DNA of 64,000 bases from Pseudobdellovibrionaceae bacterium (GTDB taxonomy: Bacteria > Bdellovibrionota > Bdellovibrionia > Bdellovibrionales > Bdellovibrionaceae): NCBI GenBank assembly GCA_016719575.1, contig JADJYV010000006.1, forward strand, positions 124,001 through 188,000, in the 5' to 3' direction. Positions 35,214-45,095 of this stretch are shown piece after piece. Position 1 is the stretch's first letter, and each line of letters starts with the position of its first letter. The translations under genes were made by a program, and so were the position numbers. The notes beneath the pieces were generated by a model. The model did no database searches. It saw nothing but the letters and a program-made list of their open reading frames with translations, and was not told the origin of the DNA.

Positions 35214-36398
35214 ATGATTTACCGAAAAGAAATTCATTATTTTGACTACAATGCCACAACTCCGGTGTGTGAAGAAGTTAGGCAAAAAATCCCAGATTTT
35301 TTGCTCGCTTGGGGGAATCCTAGTTCGATTCATGGGGCCGGGCGCGAGCCTAAAAATATTTTGCGGGAGACTCGACTTTCGTTAGCCCGCGGTCTTAAGT
35401 GCCATCCTCTTGAAATTGTATTTACCTCAGGTGGTACGGAGTCCAATAACACAGTTATTAAAGGTGTCTTCGATTTTTACCGTGGGAATTCTTCGCGCAA
35501 TCACTACATGTGTTCTGCGGTGGAGCACCCAAGTGTTCTAAAAAGTATGTTGGTTTTAAAATCGCTTGGTGCTCGAATTGATATTATTCCTGTGAATCGT
35601 CAGGGCGAAATTGATTTAGATTTTTTCGAGTCACATCTGAGTGAAGAGACGGCATTGGTCTCAGTGATGGCTGCAAATAATGAAACGGGATCTCTCTTTC
35701 CGATAAAAAAAATGAGTGAGCTTGCCCGCCGAAAAGGTGCGTTGTTTCATACGGATGCTGTGCAGATGTTTGGAAAAATGCCCTTAGATTTAAATGATCT
35801 TGGAGTGGATTTTGCCTCTTTTTCTGGGCACAAATTTTACTCTGTAAAAGGCAGTGGTTTTCTTTTCTGTAAAAAAGGAATTCCTTTTAGTTCATTGCTT
35901 CACGGTGGAGGTCAAGAGCGGCATCGTCGTGGTGGCACTGAAAATGTTCTCGGAATTGCTTGCCTTGGTGTGGTAGCCGAAAAGCTTCCTCATGTTTCGA
36001 CTCGAAGTGCGGAGGTCGAATCCTTGCGAGATCATATGGAGTCGAGAATTGTAAATGAAATAGCGGAAGTTTACGTAACTGCAGGCAGCTCCCCACGTTT
36101 GCCGAACACATCAAGTTTAGTTGTTTCCGGTGTGGATGGGGAGACCTTGCTTATCAATTTGGACATCAAGGGTTACGCCGTGAGCACAGGAGCCGCTTGC
36201 AGCAGTGGAAATCCCGAACCAAGTACAACACTTTTGTCAATGGGGCTATCTCGAGTTGAAGCCCAAAGTAGTCTGCGTTTAAGTCTTGGTTGGTTCAGTA
36301 CTTTCGAGCAGGTTGATCACTTGGTTGAAACACTCAAAAGTGTTGTGCACAGACTTCGAATGATTGAAACCGAGTCAGGAGATAATAGTTATGTCTAA
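35214..36398 (+). CDS. Cysteine desulfurase (NifS/IscS family)
   Basis: PLP enzyme that takes sulfur from cysteine. PLP-binding His105, Asp181 and Lys207 (SGHKFYS), and the catalytic Cys329 (STGAACSSGN) are all present. It overlaps mnmA by 8 nt, so its main client is likely the 2-thiouridine pathway as well as Fe-S assembly. Length 394 aa is normal. Confidence 0.92.
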   Translation: MIYRKEIHYFDYNATTPVCEEVRQKIPDFLLAWGNPSSIHGAGREPKNILRETRLSLARGLKCHPLEIVFTSGGTESNNTVIKGVFDFYRGNSSRNHYMCSAVEHPSVLKSMLVLKSLGARIDIIPVNRQGEIDLDFFESHLSEETALVSVMAANNETGSLFPIKKMSELARRKGALFHTDAVQMFGKMPLDLNDLGVDFASFSGHKFYSVKGSGFLFCKKGIPFSSLLHGGGQERHRRGGTENVLGIACLGVVAEKLPHVSTRSAEVESLRDHMESRIVNEIAEVYVTAGSSPRLPNTSSLVVSGVDGETLLINLDIKGYAVSTGAACSSGNPEPSTTLLSMGLSRVEAQSSLRLSLGWFSTFEQVDHLVETLKSVVHRLRMIETESGDNSYV

Positions 36399-37472
36399 AG
36401 GGCGGGTTCTGGTTGCGATGAGTGGTGGGGTGGATAGCTCTGTGGCTGCGGCTCTACTGGTCGAACAAGGATATGAAGTTGTTGGAGCCACGATGCAGGT
36501 TTGGGATTATAGCAGCTGTGATATCGAAGAAGGCAATGGCAGCTGCTGTTCGAGTATTGACGTGGACGACGCTAGAGACGTCGCTGATCGTCTTGGTATT
36601 CCGTTTTATGTCATCAATTGTGAGGCTAAATTTAGAGCGGCAGTGATCGATCCCTTTTTAAAGTCATACTTAGAGGGACAAACTCCTTTGCCTTGTGTTA
36701 ATTGCAATACCTATTTGAAGTTTGACCACTTGATTCGAAAAATGAAAGAGCTTGATTGTGATTTTCTGGCAACGGGCCACTATGCGCAAATTGTGGTAGA
36801 TACGGAGGGCAAAGCGCATATCGAGACGAGTACGGACGACTGGAAGGATCAGACATATTTTTATTCACAATAGATCCTGAAATAGTGCCGAAATTGTTGT
36901 TTCCCATTGGCCATATGAAGAAACCCGAGGTTCGAGCGTATGCAGAGCGCGTTGGTTTGTTGAATGCACGTAAAAAAGACTCCGTCGGAATTTGTTTTGT
37001 CGGCAATAAGGGCTACGACAGCTTTATAGCTTCTCAGGTCGATAAAAGTATTCTTGCAACTAAAAAGGGTCTTATTAAGCGATTTCCTGCGGGAGATGTG
37101 ATGGGGGCTCATTCTGGTATTCATAACTTTACAATTGGACAGGGAAAAGGATTAGGACTTGATCATCACGAAAAGCTTTTTGTTTTAAAAATTGATATCA
37201 AAGACAATACGGTCTGGGTTGGAGAAGAAAAAGACCTCTATGCGGACGAAGTAGACGTGATTGAACCCAAGTTGCTTTCGGCCATTACAGACGGCGAAAT
37301 GATGGATGTTAAAATCAGATACTCAACGAAAGGGAATTCAGCTCAAGTTTTTAAGACTGAAACGGGATTTAAGTTGAAATTTAGGGAGCCTCAGCGTGCC
37401 ATAACTCCCGGGCAGGCGGCGGTATTTTATCGCGGTAGAGAGTTGGTAGGCGGCGGATGGATCACAAAATAG
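36391..37472 (+). pseudogene. mnmA: tRNA-specific 2-thiouridylase MnmA, one-base deletion as written
   Basis: It thiolates U34 of tRNA-Lys, Glu and Gln. The PP-loop SGGVDSS, the nucleophile in LPCVNCN and the second cysteine in GICFVG are visible. As written the frame stops at 36873 after DQTYFYSQ. Adding one T to the run at 36858-36862 gives TYFLFTIDPEIV and joins the second frame, exactly 361 codons. Start ATG 36391 follows AGGAGA. A loss of this gene would be very costly, so sequencing error is preferred. Confidence 0.88.
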
Positions 37473-38803
37473 ATAATTCGAATCGATTCAAAGTTCATAC
37501 TTTTGGCTGTAAGGTAAATACTTACGATACCGGATTGCTGCAGAAAAACATGCAGAACAACGGCTTTAGTGTTGCCGAAGGCGAACCTCGCATCCATGTT
37601 CTAAACACGTGTGCTGTGACCGCGGAAGCAACAAAAGAAGCGGTTCGAAGCATTCGTCGTTTAAAGGTTCGAGATCCCTTTTGTACAGTCGTGGTGACTG
37701 GGTGTGCTGCTCAGGTGGATACAGGGGCCTTCGAAAATCTGCCAGGAGCAGATTTGGTGATTGCGAATTCCCATAAAGGGCAATTACCAACACTTTTAAG
37801 AAAGTACTTTAACGGCGAACTGAACGAAAAAGTATTTAGATCTAATATTTTTAAAAAAGAGGATCTCGAAATGGGGGGTGGGGTCGAAAAATCTCACACC
37901 CGAACATTTTTGAAAATTCAAGACGGTTGTAATAGTTTTTGTACTTACTGTATTATCCCTTATGCTCGTGGAAAATCCCGTAGCATTCCAATGGCTAACC
38001 TTGTCGCTCGTGTCAATGAACTCTACGCAGAAGGAGTTCGCGAGGTTGTATTGACTGGTGTTCACATTGGTGACTATGAAGACGCAATGTTTGGTCAAAC
38101 AAAAACGATGGAAGATTTGGTTGAGACCTTGCTTGCGAAAACACACATGCCGCGGTTTCGACTTTCGTCTCTTGAGCCGATTGAATTAAGTGACCGTCTC
38201 TTAGAGTTGTATCAGGACGATAAAATGTGCCCGCATTTTCATATGTCGATTCAGAGTGCAAATACCGATGTGCTTGCGAATATGAAACGTAAATACACTC
38301 AGAAAGACGTGATAGATTCTTTAAGTAAGATTTATAAACGCTTAAGAAATCCTTTTGTTGGCATGGATGTGATCGTAGGATTTCCGACAGAAACGCATGA
38401 GCAGTTTGAGGATACCTTTTTGACCCTGGCAGATCTGCCTTGGACAAAAATTCATGTATTTCCCTACAGCGAACGGCCGGGAACCCGAGCTGCCGGCTTT
38501 ACCGAATCTGTAATTCCGCAACAGAAGCAACTGAGAGCATCGAGACTGCGTGATTTAAGTCTTCAGCGTTTTGAAACAATGGGCCGAGCGCAAATTGATA
38601 CCCACAAAAAGGTTTTGGTACTTAAGAGGTCCGCAAAAGGTGGGCAAGCGTTAAGTCGTGACTATTGGCCCGTGCAAATCATTGGTGCGGATGATTTTAT
38701 CGAAAGTTGGTCAGGCCAAGAGATTGATGTGCGAATTACCAACTATGATCATTCCAATAAAGCTCATATGGAAGGTCACTTGCTCGGAATGGTTTTAACA
38801 TGA
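37457..38803 (+). CDS. mtaB: tRNA t6A37 methylthiotransferase MtaB
   Basis: Radical-SAM enzyme making ms2t6A37. The N-terminal cluster cysteines are C18, C52 and C83; the radical-SAM CxxxCxxC is C158/C162/C165; a TRAM-like domain closes the protein. Length 448 aa. It overlaps mnmA by 16 nt and rnc by 4 nt, in a tRNA/rRNA maturation operon. Confidence 0.93.
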   Translation: MDHKIDNSNRFKVHTFGCKVNTYDTGLLQKNMQNNGFSVAEGEPRIHVLNTCAVTAEATKEAVRSIRRLKVRDPFCTVVVTGCAAQVDTGAFENLPGADLVIANSHKGQLPTLLRKYFNGELNEKVFRSNIFKKEDLEMGGGVEKSHTRTFLKIQDGCNSFCTYCIIPYARGKSRSIPMANLVARVNELYAEGVREVVLTGVHIGDYEDAMFGQTKTMEDLVETLLAKTHMPRFRLSSLEPIELSDRLLELYQDDKMCPHFHMSIQSANTDVLANMKRKYTQKDVIDSLSKIYKRLRNPFVGMDVIVGFPTETHEQFEDTFLTLADLPWTKIHVFPYSERPGTRAAGFTESVIPQQKQLRASRLRDLSLQRFETMGRAQIDTHKKVLVLKRSAKGGQALSRDYWPVQIIGADDFIESWSGQEIDVRITNYDHSNKAHMEGHLLGMVLT

Positions 38804-39489
38804 ACGAACTTGAGCAAAAGTTGCAACTCAAATTTAAAAGCAGTGAAATGTTGGCAAGGGCACTGACTCACAAAAGTTATGCTCATGAACTTGGAGACAA
38901 AACTGGCCACAATGAAAAGCTTGAGTTTCTTGGGGATGCCGTTCTTGATTTGGTACTAGGTGAATACCTCATGGAGTTGTTTGCAAGTGATGGCGAAGGT
39001 GGGCTTTCAAAAAAAAGAGCAAGTCTTGTTAACGAAGAGGTTTTGTCTTCGCTTGCGATGGGTTTGGGGTTGCCACAATTTTTAAACTTAGGAAAGGGAG
39101 AGACTTCGACGGGCGGCGCGCAAAAGCCCCGTTTGTTAGCCTCTGCCTACGAAGCGCTTGTCGGAGCGATATTTTTGGATGGCGGATTTGTCGTCGTTCG
39201 GGATTTTGTCAGACGCGATTTTTCGAAATTAATCGAGAAATTGGATCCCGTGCAAGATTATGAAAGAGACTATAAGACGCGTTTACAAGAACTGATGCAA
39301 AAAGAGCATAAAGAAGCGCCGATCTACGAAATTCTCAGCGAAGAGGGGCCGCCCCATGATCGAACCTTTACTGTTTGCGTGAGGGTCAAAGAGGTGAATG
39401 TGACAACAGGGGTTGGTCGAAGCAAAAAAAACGCAGAGCAAGCGGCTGCAAAAAAAGCTATAGAAATACTATCGAAAGAGAGGCCTTAA
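38800..39489 (+). CDS. rnc: Ribonuclease III
   Basis: Cuts double-stranded RNA, including pre-rRNA. The signature NEKLEFLGDAVLDLVL carries the catalytic Glu and Asp, and a dsRNA-binding domain (about 155-228) follows. Length 229 aa. Its TAA overlaps the era ATG (TAATG). Confidence 0.96.
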   Translation: MNELEQKLQLKFKSSEMLARALTHKSYAHELGDKTGHNEKLEFLGDAVLDLVLGEYLMELFASDGEGGLSKKRASLVNEEVLSSLAMGLGLPQFLNLGKGETSTGGAQKPRLLASAYEALVGAIFLDGGFVVVRDFVRRDFSKLIEKLDPVQDYERDYKTRLQELMQKEHKEAPIYEILSEEGPPHDRTFTVCVRVKEVNVTTGVGRSKKNAEQAAAKKAIEILSKERP

Positions 39490-40397
39490 TGGGTTACAGA
39501 GCGGGTTTTTTAGGATTGATTGGTCAGCCAAACGCCGGAAAGAGCACTCTTTTAAATTATCTTGTGCGTGAAAAAGTATCTATCGTAACGGCTAAACCAC
39601 AAACGACCCGGCGTCGGGTGATGGGTATTTGGAGTACTGAAGCTGGGCAAATTGTTTTTGTTGATGCTCCAGGTTTGGTCAAAGCAGACAAAGGGCTTAA
39701 TGGCTTTTTATCTCAGGAAGCCGAGGATGTGATAAAGCAATCTGACGCCCTTCTCGCGATTGTCAGCGTAGATGAAAAGAATTCAGACGATGCGGAGAAG
39801 GTTATTAAGTTGGTATCTGCAAGCGGTAAACCCTGGGCTGGCATAATCACCAAGTCGGATCTCGAAGAAAAACAACATCGTATTATGATCTTAAAACGCA
39901 TGATTGAAGACCATAAGGGGCGTGCCTTTCAAGTATCGGCGAAAGATCTCGACAGCGACAACCGTGAGGCTTTATTAATTGAGTTTTTAGAAATGATGCC
40001 GCTGAGTCCGGCTCCTCTCTATGATGTTGAGCTCTTTACTCCCCATCGCACAAAAGATCTGGTTGCTGAAATTATTCGCGAAAAGTGTTTTGAGTTCGTT
40101 CATCAAGAAATCCCATTTAACATTGCAATCCGCATTATTAAATACGAAGAAAATGCGGTGCCTTGTCCAAAGATCTACGCCGAAATTATCGTTGCAAAAG
40201 AAAATCATAAGCCTATCGTAATTGGAAAGGGCGCTGCGAATTTGAAACAAATTGGGAGTGCAGCTCGGAAGGACATCGAAGAGTTGATTGGGCAAAAAGT
40301 CTTCTTGGACTTGATCGTAAATTTTAAAGCAGACTGGTTTAATAATAAAAGAATTATGCAGGAGTTGGGTTATGTCCGAGATAACGAAGAAGGATAG
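39489..40397 (+). CDS. era: GTPase Era
   Basis: Ribosome assembly GTPase that binds 16S rRNA. G1 is GQPNAGKST, G3 DAPG and G4 TKSD, with a C-terminal KH domain holding the GKGAANLK loop. ATG 39489 matches the family start; an earlier start would overlap the dsRBD of rnc. Length 302 aa. It overlaps der by 26 nt. Confidence 0.96.
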   Translation: MGYRAGFLGLIGQPNAGKSTLLNYLVREKVSIVTAKPQTTRRRVMGIWSTEAGQIVFVDAPGLVKADKGLNGFLSQEAEDVIKQSDALLAIVSVDEKNSDDAEKVIKLVSASGKPWAGIITKSDLEEKQHRIMILKRMIEDHKGRAFQVSAKDLDSDNREALLIEFLEMMPLSPAPLYDVELFTPHRTKDLVAEIIREKCFEFVHQEIPFNIAIRIIKYEENAVPCPKIYAEIIVAKENHKPIVIGKGAANLKQIGSAARKDIEELIGQKVFLDLIVNFKADWFNNKRIMQELGYVRDNEEG

Positions 40398-41730
40398 CGC
40401 TGACATCTCAACATTGACTCCGCCAAAGGTTGCTATTATTGGCCGGCCAAATGTTGGAAAGTCTACTTTGTTTAATATCATCACTGAGACTCGCAAAGCG
40501 GTTGTAAAAAATCAAGCAGGAGTGACTCGCGATATTATAATCGAGCCCGTTGAAATTTGGGGAAAACAATTCGATTTGATTGATACAGGAGGAATCACCG
40601 AAGCCGGGGATTTGTTTTCGAAGCTGATTCGAGAGCAGGTTTCGGAGTTTTTATACAGCGTCGATTATATTGTCGCAGTCATGGATGGTCGAGCCGGACT
40701 TTTGCCTGAAGATCGGGACATTATAAAGTTTGCCAAGCAAGCTGGAAAACCCTTTCTATTGGTCATCAATAAGGTCGATAAGGTTACGGAAGAAGACGAG
40801 GCAAAAACTGATTTTTATGAATTTGGTGTTGATATTGTTGTGGCCTCATTTGAGCAACGAAAGGGCCTTGCTGAAATTCTTGAATGGATTACAAAGCAAA
40901 TTCCTGATGCACAAGAGCAACATGTCGAAGGTGTGCGCATAGCAATCGTTGGAAAACCCAATGTTGGTAAGAGCTCTCTTAGCAATGCCATTTTAGGGAC
41001 GGACCGGATGCTTGTTTCAGATATTGCAGGAACAACAATTGATTCTGTCGAGACGCCTTTTTATGCTAATAATAAAAAGTATATTTTAGTGGATACTGCA
41101 GGTTTGAGGCGTTCTTCTCGGCGAGATGAGGACCTCGAGATTATTTCTGCGTTTAAGTCCCAAGAGGCCATTCGCCGCGCAGATATTGTCCTTCTTGTTG
41201 TTGATGGGACTTTGGGGCCAACGGAGCAAGACGCTAAGATCATGCAGGCTATTTTGGAGGACCACCGCGGTGTTATTTTGGTGGCTAATAAATCTGATCT
41301 TGGGCAAAAAGAAGTTCCGGAGTATCGAAAGACATTTCGCTCGCAAGTGGAAAGAAATTTTCATTTCTTCCCAGATGTTCCTGTTGTCTTTACAAGTGCT
41401 AAAATGAGCCATGGCTTGAGTGATCTCTACGACATGGTTCAGCATGTGGCCGAGAAATTAAGCTTTAAGATACCAACGTCTGAACTAAATGATTTCTTTT
41501 TTGAAACGATTCGCAAAGCACCCGCTCCGGTTTATGGCAATAATAACGTTAAATTTTATTATTTAACTCAGACTTACCAACGGCCTCCTGCTTTCATCGC
41601 TTTTGCCAATAGTCCGGATGGCGTAACGCCAGCCTATCGTCGTTTCTTAATTAAAAACATCAAAGAACGATGGAATTTACAGGGAATCCCGGTTCGAATA
41701 TTCTGCATGAAGAGTCGAAAAGGATCCTAA
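40372..41730 (+). CDS. der: Double GTPase Der (EngA)
   Basis: 50S assembly factor with two G domains, GRPNVGKST and GKPNVGKSS, and a C-terminal KH-like domain. Both have DTGG/DTAG and NKVD/NKSD motifs. Length 452 aa. TAATG links it to the next gene. Confidence 0.96.
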   Translation: MSEITKKDSADISTLTPPKVAIIGRPNVGKSTLFNIITETRKAVVKNQAGVTRDIIIEPVEIWGKQFDLIDTGGITEAGDLFSKLIREQVSEFLYSVDYIVAVMDGRAGLLPEDRDIIKFAKQAGKPFLLVINKVDKVTEEDEAKTDFYEFGVDIVVASFEQRKGLAEILEWITKQIPDAQEQHVEGVRIAIVGKPNVGKSSLSNAILGTDRMLVSDIAGTTIDSVETPFYANNKKYILVDTAGLRRSSRRDEDLEIISAFKSQEAIRRADIVLLVVDGTLGPTEQDAKIMQAILEDHRGVILVANKSDLGQKEVPEYRKTFRSQVERNFHFFPDVPVVFTSAKMSHGLSDLYDMVQHVAEKLSFKIPTSELNDFFFETIRKAPAPVYGNNNVKFYYLTQTYQRPPAFIAFANSPDGVTPAYRRFLIKNIKERWNLQGIPVRIFCMKSRKGS

Positions 41731-43097
41731 TGGCCTCAAAGCGTGGATCTTGGAGAACTCGGTTTGGATTTTATCTTTTGGCTGTAGGGTCTGCCTGCGG
41801 CCTGGGAAATCTCTGGCGTTTTCCATATGTGGTCGGGGAAAATGGCGGAGGGGCTTTTGTTTTACTTTATGTTTTTATGGCTCTGGCTGTCGGCCTGCCA
41901 TTTTTGATTGCCGAACTATGTCTCGGTAAAGCGACCCAACAGAGTGTTCTCATGGCGACGCAAAAGCTCGCACAGAGATCGGGTTGTCGGGCCTTTGTTT
42001 GGGCGGGACGTTTTTCGGTTCTTCTAAGTTTGGTTGTTTTTTCGTACTACGCGGTGATAAGTGGCTGGGTCCTGCATTTTTTGATTCGTTTTTTGGTTGA
42101 GACCTTTAACTTTGAAACTGCGGTGGCCTCGGCGGGATCACTTGATTTGTTAATGAAAAATGGTTTTCTTCAATGGGCACTAGCGAGTGTTCATGTTTTA
42201 TTAACAATTATTGTCGTTGCAAAGGGTGTTCAAGAGGGGCTTGAAAAGTGGATCAGTTATATGATGCCTCTTTTTCTTAGTTTGGTTTTGATTCTGGTCA
42301 TTCGTTCAACGTCATTGCCCTCTGCTCCTGAGGTTTTAAGGTTTTTATTTTATCCCGATTTCTCTAAATTAACTTTTTCATCTCTCATTCATGCCATTGG
42401 ACATATCTTTTTTACTCTGTCCGTAGGATTTGGAACGATGGTTACTTTTGGAAGTTATATGAAGGATGAAGATCATGTTCCTACAGCAGGATTTCGCGTG
42501 ACCTTGGTCGATACGGGGATTTCTCTCGTAGCGGTGATGTTGGTATTTCCGATCGCTTTTCAGTCTTCAAACGTACCACTGACAGATCCCGCATTGTTGT
42601 TTGAAACTCTCCCTCGCTTTTTTACCGACTTTCGGGGGGGCGCATTTTTTGGATTGATATTTTTTGTCTGTTTGTACATGGCGGCATTGAATGCAAGTAT
42701 TGGTTTGATGGAAACGATTGTTTCCAATTTGGTAGATACCCGAAAAAAGAAATTAGAACGTGACCGGGCTTCTTGGATTGCTGGGGCTGTTGCTCTCAGT
42801 CTTGCGATTTTGCCAGCATTTTCAAGTTCTCTTTTTAGGGGTGTTCATCTTCGAGGAAGGGGACTCATGGAGTTGATGGATTCGGTACTGATCAATTGGA
42901 TCTTGCCAATAATAGCTCTCGGTCTTTCGGTTTCTATAAATTTGGGCATGAGTGAAAAGGAAAAAGAGGCCCATTTTGTAGCGCGCGATAGGTTTGTTAG
43001 TTATTCGATGTATCCACACTGGATTTGGGCCTTGAAATGGCTTGCACCTGGATTGATCGTCATCGGAATGCTATTGCAAGTGATCGGTCAGTTCTAG
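41730..43097 (+). CDS. Sodium:neurotransmitter symporter (NSS) family transporter
   Basis: Sodium-coupled amino-acid importer of the LeuT fold. The helix-1 signature AVGSACGLGNLWRFPY with its unwound part is present, and about 12 membrane helices fill 455 residues. ATG 41730 sits in TAATG with the der stop. Substrate is unknown; amino-acid uptake suits a bacterium living on prey protein. Confidence 0.9.
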   Translation: MASKRGSWRTRFGFYLLAVGSACGLGNLWRFPYVVGENGGGAFVLLYVFMALAVGLPFLIAELCLGKATQQSVLMATQKLAQRSGCRAFVWAGRFSVLLSLVVFSYYAVISGWVLHFLIRFLVETFNFETAVASAGSLDLLMKNGFLQWALASVHVLLTIIVVAKGVQEGLEKWISYMMPLFLSLVLILVIRSTSLPSAPEVLRFLFYPDFSKLTFSSLIHAIGHIFFTLSVGFGTMVTFGSYMKDEDHVPTAGFRVTLVDTGISLVAVMLVFPIAFQSSNVPLTDPALLFETLPRFFTDFRGGAFFGLIFFVCLYMAALNASIGLMETIVSNLVDTRKKKLERDRASWIAGAVALSLAILPAFSSSLFRGVHLRGRGLMELMDSVLINWILPIIALGLSVSINLGMSEKEKEAHFVARDRFVSYSMYPHWIWALKWLAPGLIVIGMLLQVIGQF

Positions 43098-43864
43098 AAA
43101 TTCATCCCTAAAATTATACCTAAGTCATAGATATCACCAGAGATTGTATTTTTCAGGGGAACCGAGCTGTTGTTTTCATTTAAAAACCCCTTGTTTTCAT
43201 CACTGAAGCTCACATAGTGATAAACGCCTTGAACGCCAAGAAAGGCTTTTCTTCTCATCAGCGGTATCTCTAAACCAACTCCGAGATCGACACCCATTGT
43301 AGAGTCGCGATTGTACCCCTCAAGGCCCGACAAAGTATAGGTTCGATAAAACTGCGCCAGACCCCCAAGAATGTAAGGGTTGAGGTCGGCAAGACCTCGG
43401 GTGACATTTTGTGTGTTCAAGTAATACTTCATGTCGAAATTTAGGGTCGTGATTGAGACATTGCCTGTATAACTTTGGGAAGCAGTTTGAATATTGACAG
43501 AGCTATCGCCAGTCTTAAAACCGAGAGCCATAGCCAATCTGAGATCAAAGAAGTAGCTGAGAGTTAATCCATAACTAGGTGCGGTTCCGTATATTTTTGC
43601 AAAATTATCGGTATAACCTCTCATGCCCCCTTCAATGCCGACTGTAAAAAAACGACCGTTTCTAAAAAAGTTTATATCAGCTTCTTCATCAGAGGCTTCG
43701 TCGAATTCACTGTAGTCACTAAAGGGATCGAAAGCTTCGTCGGGGTCTATTTGCGCAAGCAAATAAGACGGGTGTTGGGCAGACGATGAGGATGTCGAAG
43801 TTTGTGCAAAAGCTGAACTCGCCAGCGAGGTTAGGGCTAACAGCAAATTAAATAGGATTTTCAC
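43094..43864 (-). CDS. Outer-membrane beta-barrel protein (256 aa)
   Basis: A signal peptide ends at AFA-Q (about residue 20). An acidic linker (about 40-65) precedes alternating hydrophobic strands, and the chain ends in a terminal Phe, as outer-membrane barrels do. It resembles OmpA-like/OMP_b-brl small barrels without a peptidoglycan-binding part. It overlaps the NSS gene by 4 nt, tail to tail. Confidence 0.75.
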   Translation of the reverse strand: MKILFNLLLALTSLASSAFAQTSTSSSSAQHPSYLLAQIDPDEAFDPFSDYSEFDEASDEEADINFFRNGRFFTVGIEGGMRGYTDNFAKIYGTAPSYGLTLSYFFDLRLAMALGFKTGDSSVNIQTASQSYTGNVSITTLNFDMKYYLNTQNVTRGLADLNPYILGGLAQFYRTYTLSGLEGYNRDSTMGVDLGVGLEIPLMRRKAFLGVQGVYHYVSFSDENKGFLNENNSSVPLKNTISGDIYDLGIILGMNF

Positions 43865-43942
43865 GGGATCCCCCTTACTTACATTATCGCGAAAAAAGAG
43901 AGAAAACTGAAGTTCGGTCTTATTTTGAGACGGAAAAAAATA

Positions 43943-44515
43943 TTACATAGGCTCTGCAAGGGCTAATTCGATCCTGTTGAGTATTGAGTTCGAAGAGGGA
44001 GAGGTCATAGAGCTCCAGCGATCGACAACCTGACCCTGGCGATTTATGAGAAATTTTTCGAAGTTCCAGGTAACATCCTTAAATAGAACTCCTGGCTTTT
44101 GGTCTGTTAAGAATTGATAGACAGGCTGTTTGTCTTTCCCTCGGATGGGTCCTTTGTCAAAAAGCGGAAAGCTAATTTTATATTCTTTTTGAGTGAATTT
44201 TAAAATCTCTGGGTTGTCTTGCTTTTCTTGGTGAAAATCATTTGAGGGGAAGGCCAGTACAATAAAACCCTTGTTCAAGTACTTCTTGTAAATATCTTCG
44301 AGATCCTTGAGCTGCGGCGTAAATCCACACTCAGAAGCTGTGTTCACAACTAAAACCACTTTGCCTCGAAATTGCGAAAAGTGAATTTTTTTACCGCTGA
44401 TATCTGTAGCGGAGAGCTCAAAAAAACTTTTAGGCCCAGCACTGGTACTGGCAATGGCATTCGCACTCGTGAGTGACAAATAAAAACAGACACCGACGAT
44501 TAAAAGCAACCTCAT
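43943..44515 (-). CDS. Periplasmic glutathione-peroxidase-family thiol peroxidase
   Basis: Reduces peroxides. A signal peptide (LLLIVGVCFYLSLTSANA) targets the periplasm. The active Cys63 is in NTASECGFTPQ, and the FPSNDF and WNFEKFLI blocks are conserved. Such Cys types usually use thioredoxin-like donors, not glutathione. ATG 44515 is chosen over the longer open frame. Confidence 0.88.
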   Translation of the reverse strand: MRLLLIVGVCFYLSLTSANAIASTSAGPKSFFELSATDISGKKIHFSQFRGKVVLVVNTASECGFTPQLKDLEDIYKKYLNKGFIVLAFPSNDFHQEKQDNPEILKFTQKEYKISFPLFDKGPIRGKDKQPVYQFLTDQKPGVLFKDVTWNFEKFLINRQGQVVDRWSSMTSPSSNSILNRIELALAEPM

Positions 44516-44558
44516 GACTCCACCCACTACTTTAACATTTAACCATAAGCACTCAAAA

Positions 44559-45008
44559 CTAACCAAGAACAACCAGAATCGATCCTGCAATCGCCAAAAC
44601 TCCACCAAGGAGCTTAACTAGGCTAGGGTTGATGTTGTTGACACTGAAGTCCCATAGAAAACCAGTTAGAATTTGCGCTGAAATTAGCAATACAAAAGTT
44701 CTCCCAGCGCCGATCGTGTCAATGCTCCATGGTAGTCCGAGCACAATGCAAAAGCCACAAAAACCGGGGATAAAGTACCACCAGGTTGGCAGTGAACTTT
44801 GAGCTGGGCGGGGACGAAGAATCTCGGGAAAAATCTCTGGATTCCATCTCAATATGCCATAAAAGAGGGCACTTGTGAGAAATAAAATGCTAGCGTTGAT
44901 CATGACGGCAGAGATAAGGCCAAAATTGCTTCCGAGGTGGCGATTGAGTCCCCCTTGTAAAACAACCATGGCGCCAAGAAGAATGGGAACCGTATAGTAA
45001 AATTGCAT
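44559..45008 (-). CDS. YdcZ-type (DUF606) drug/metabolite-superfamily membrane protein
   Basis: Five hydrophobic helices in 149 residues with QGGLNRHLG and the late LGGVLAIAGSILVV segment match the DMT_YdcZ family, half-size members that work as dimers. Substrate is unknown. ATG 45008 is chosen. Confidence 0.8.
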   Translation of the reverse strand: MQFYYTVPILLGAMVVLQGGLNRHLGSNFGLISAVMINASILFLTSALFYGILRWNPEIFPEILRPRPAQSSLPTWWYFIPGFCGFCIVLGLPWSIDTIGAGRTFVLLISAQILTGFLWDFSVNNINPSLVKLLGGVLAIAGSILVVLG

Positions 45009-45095
45009 AGTCACTCGAGGATAATATTGTTATTGCGCTCAAGGCAAGAGCGAACAGTCTTTGACTTTGAACACGAGGAATTTTTTAATCCTTGT

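Noticed and set aside
39375..39488. Longer N-terminus for era
   Set aside because: It overlaps the rnc dsRNA-binding domain; the ATG at 39489 matches the family start.
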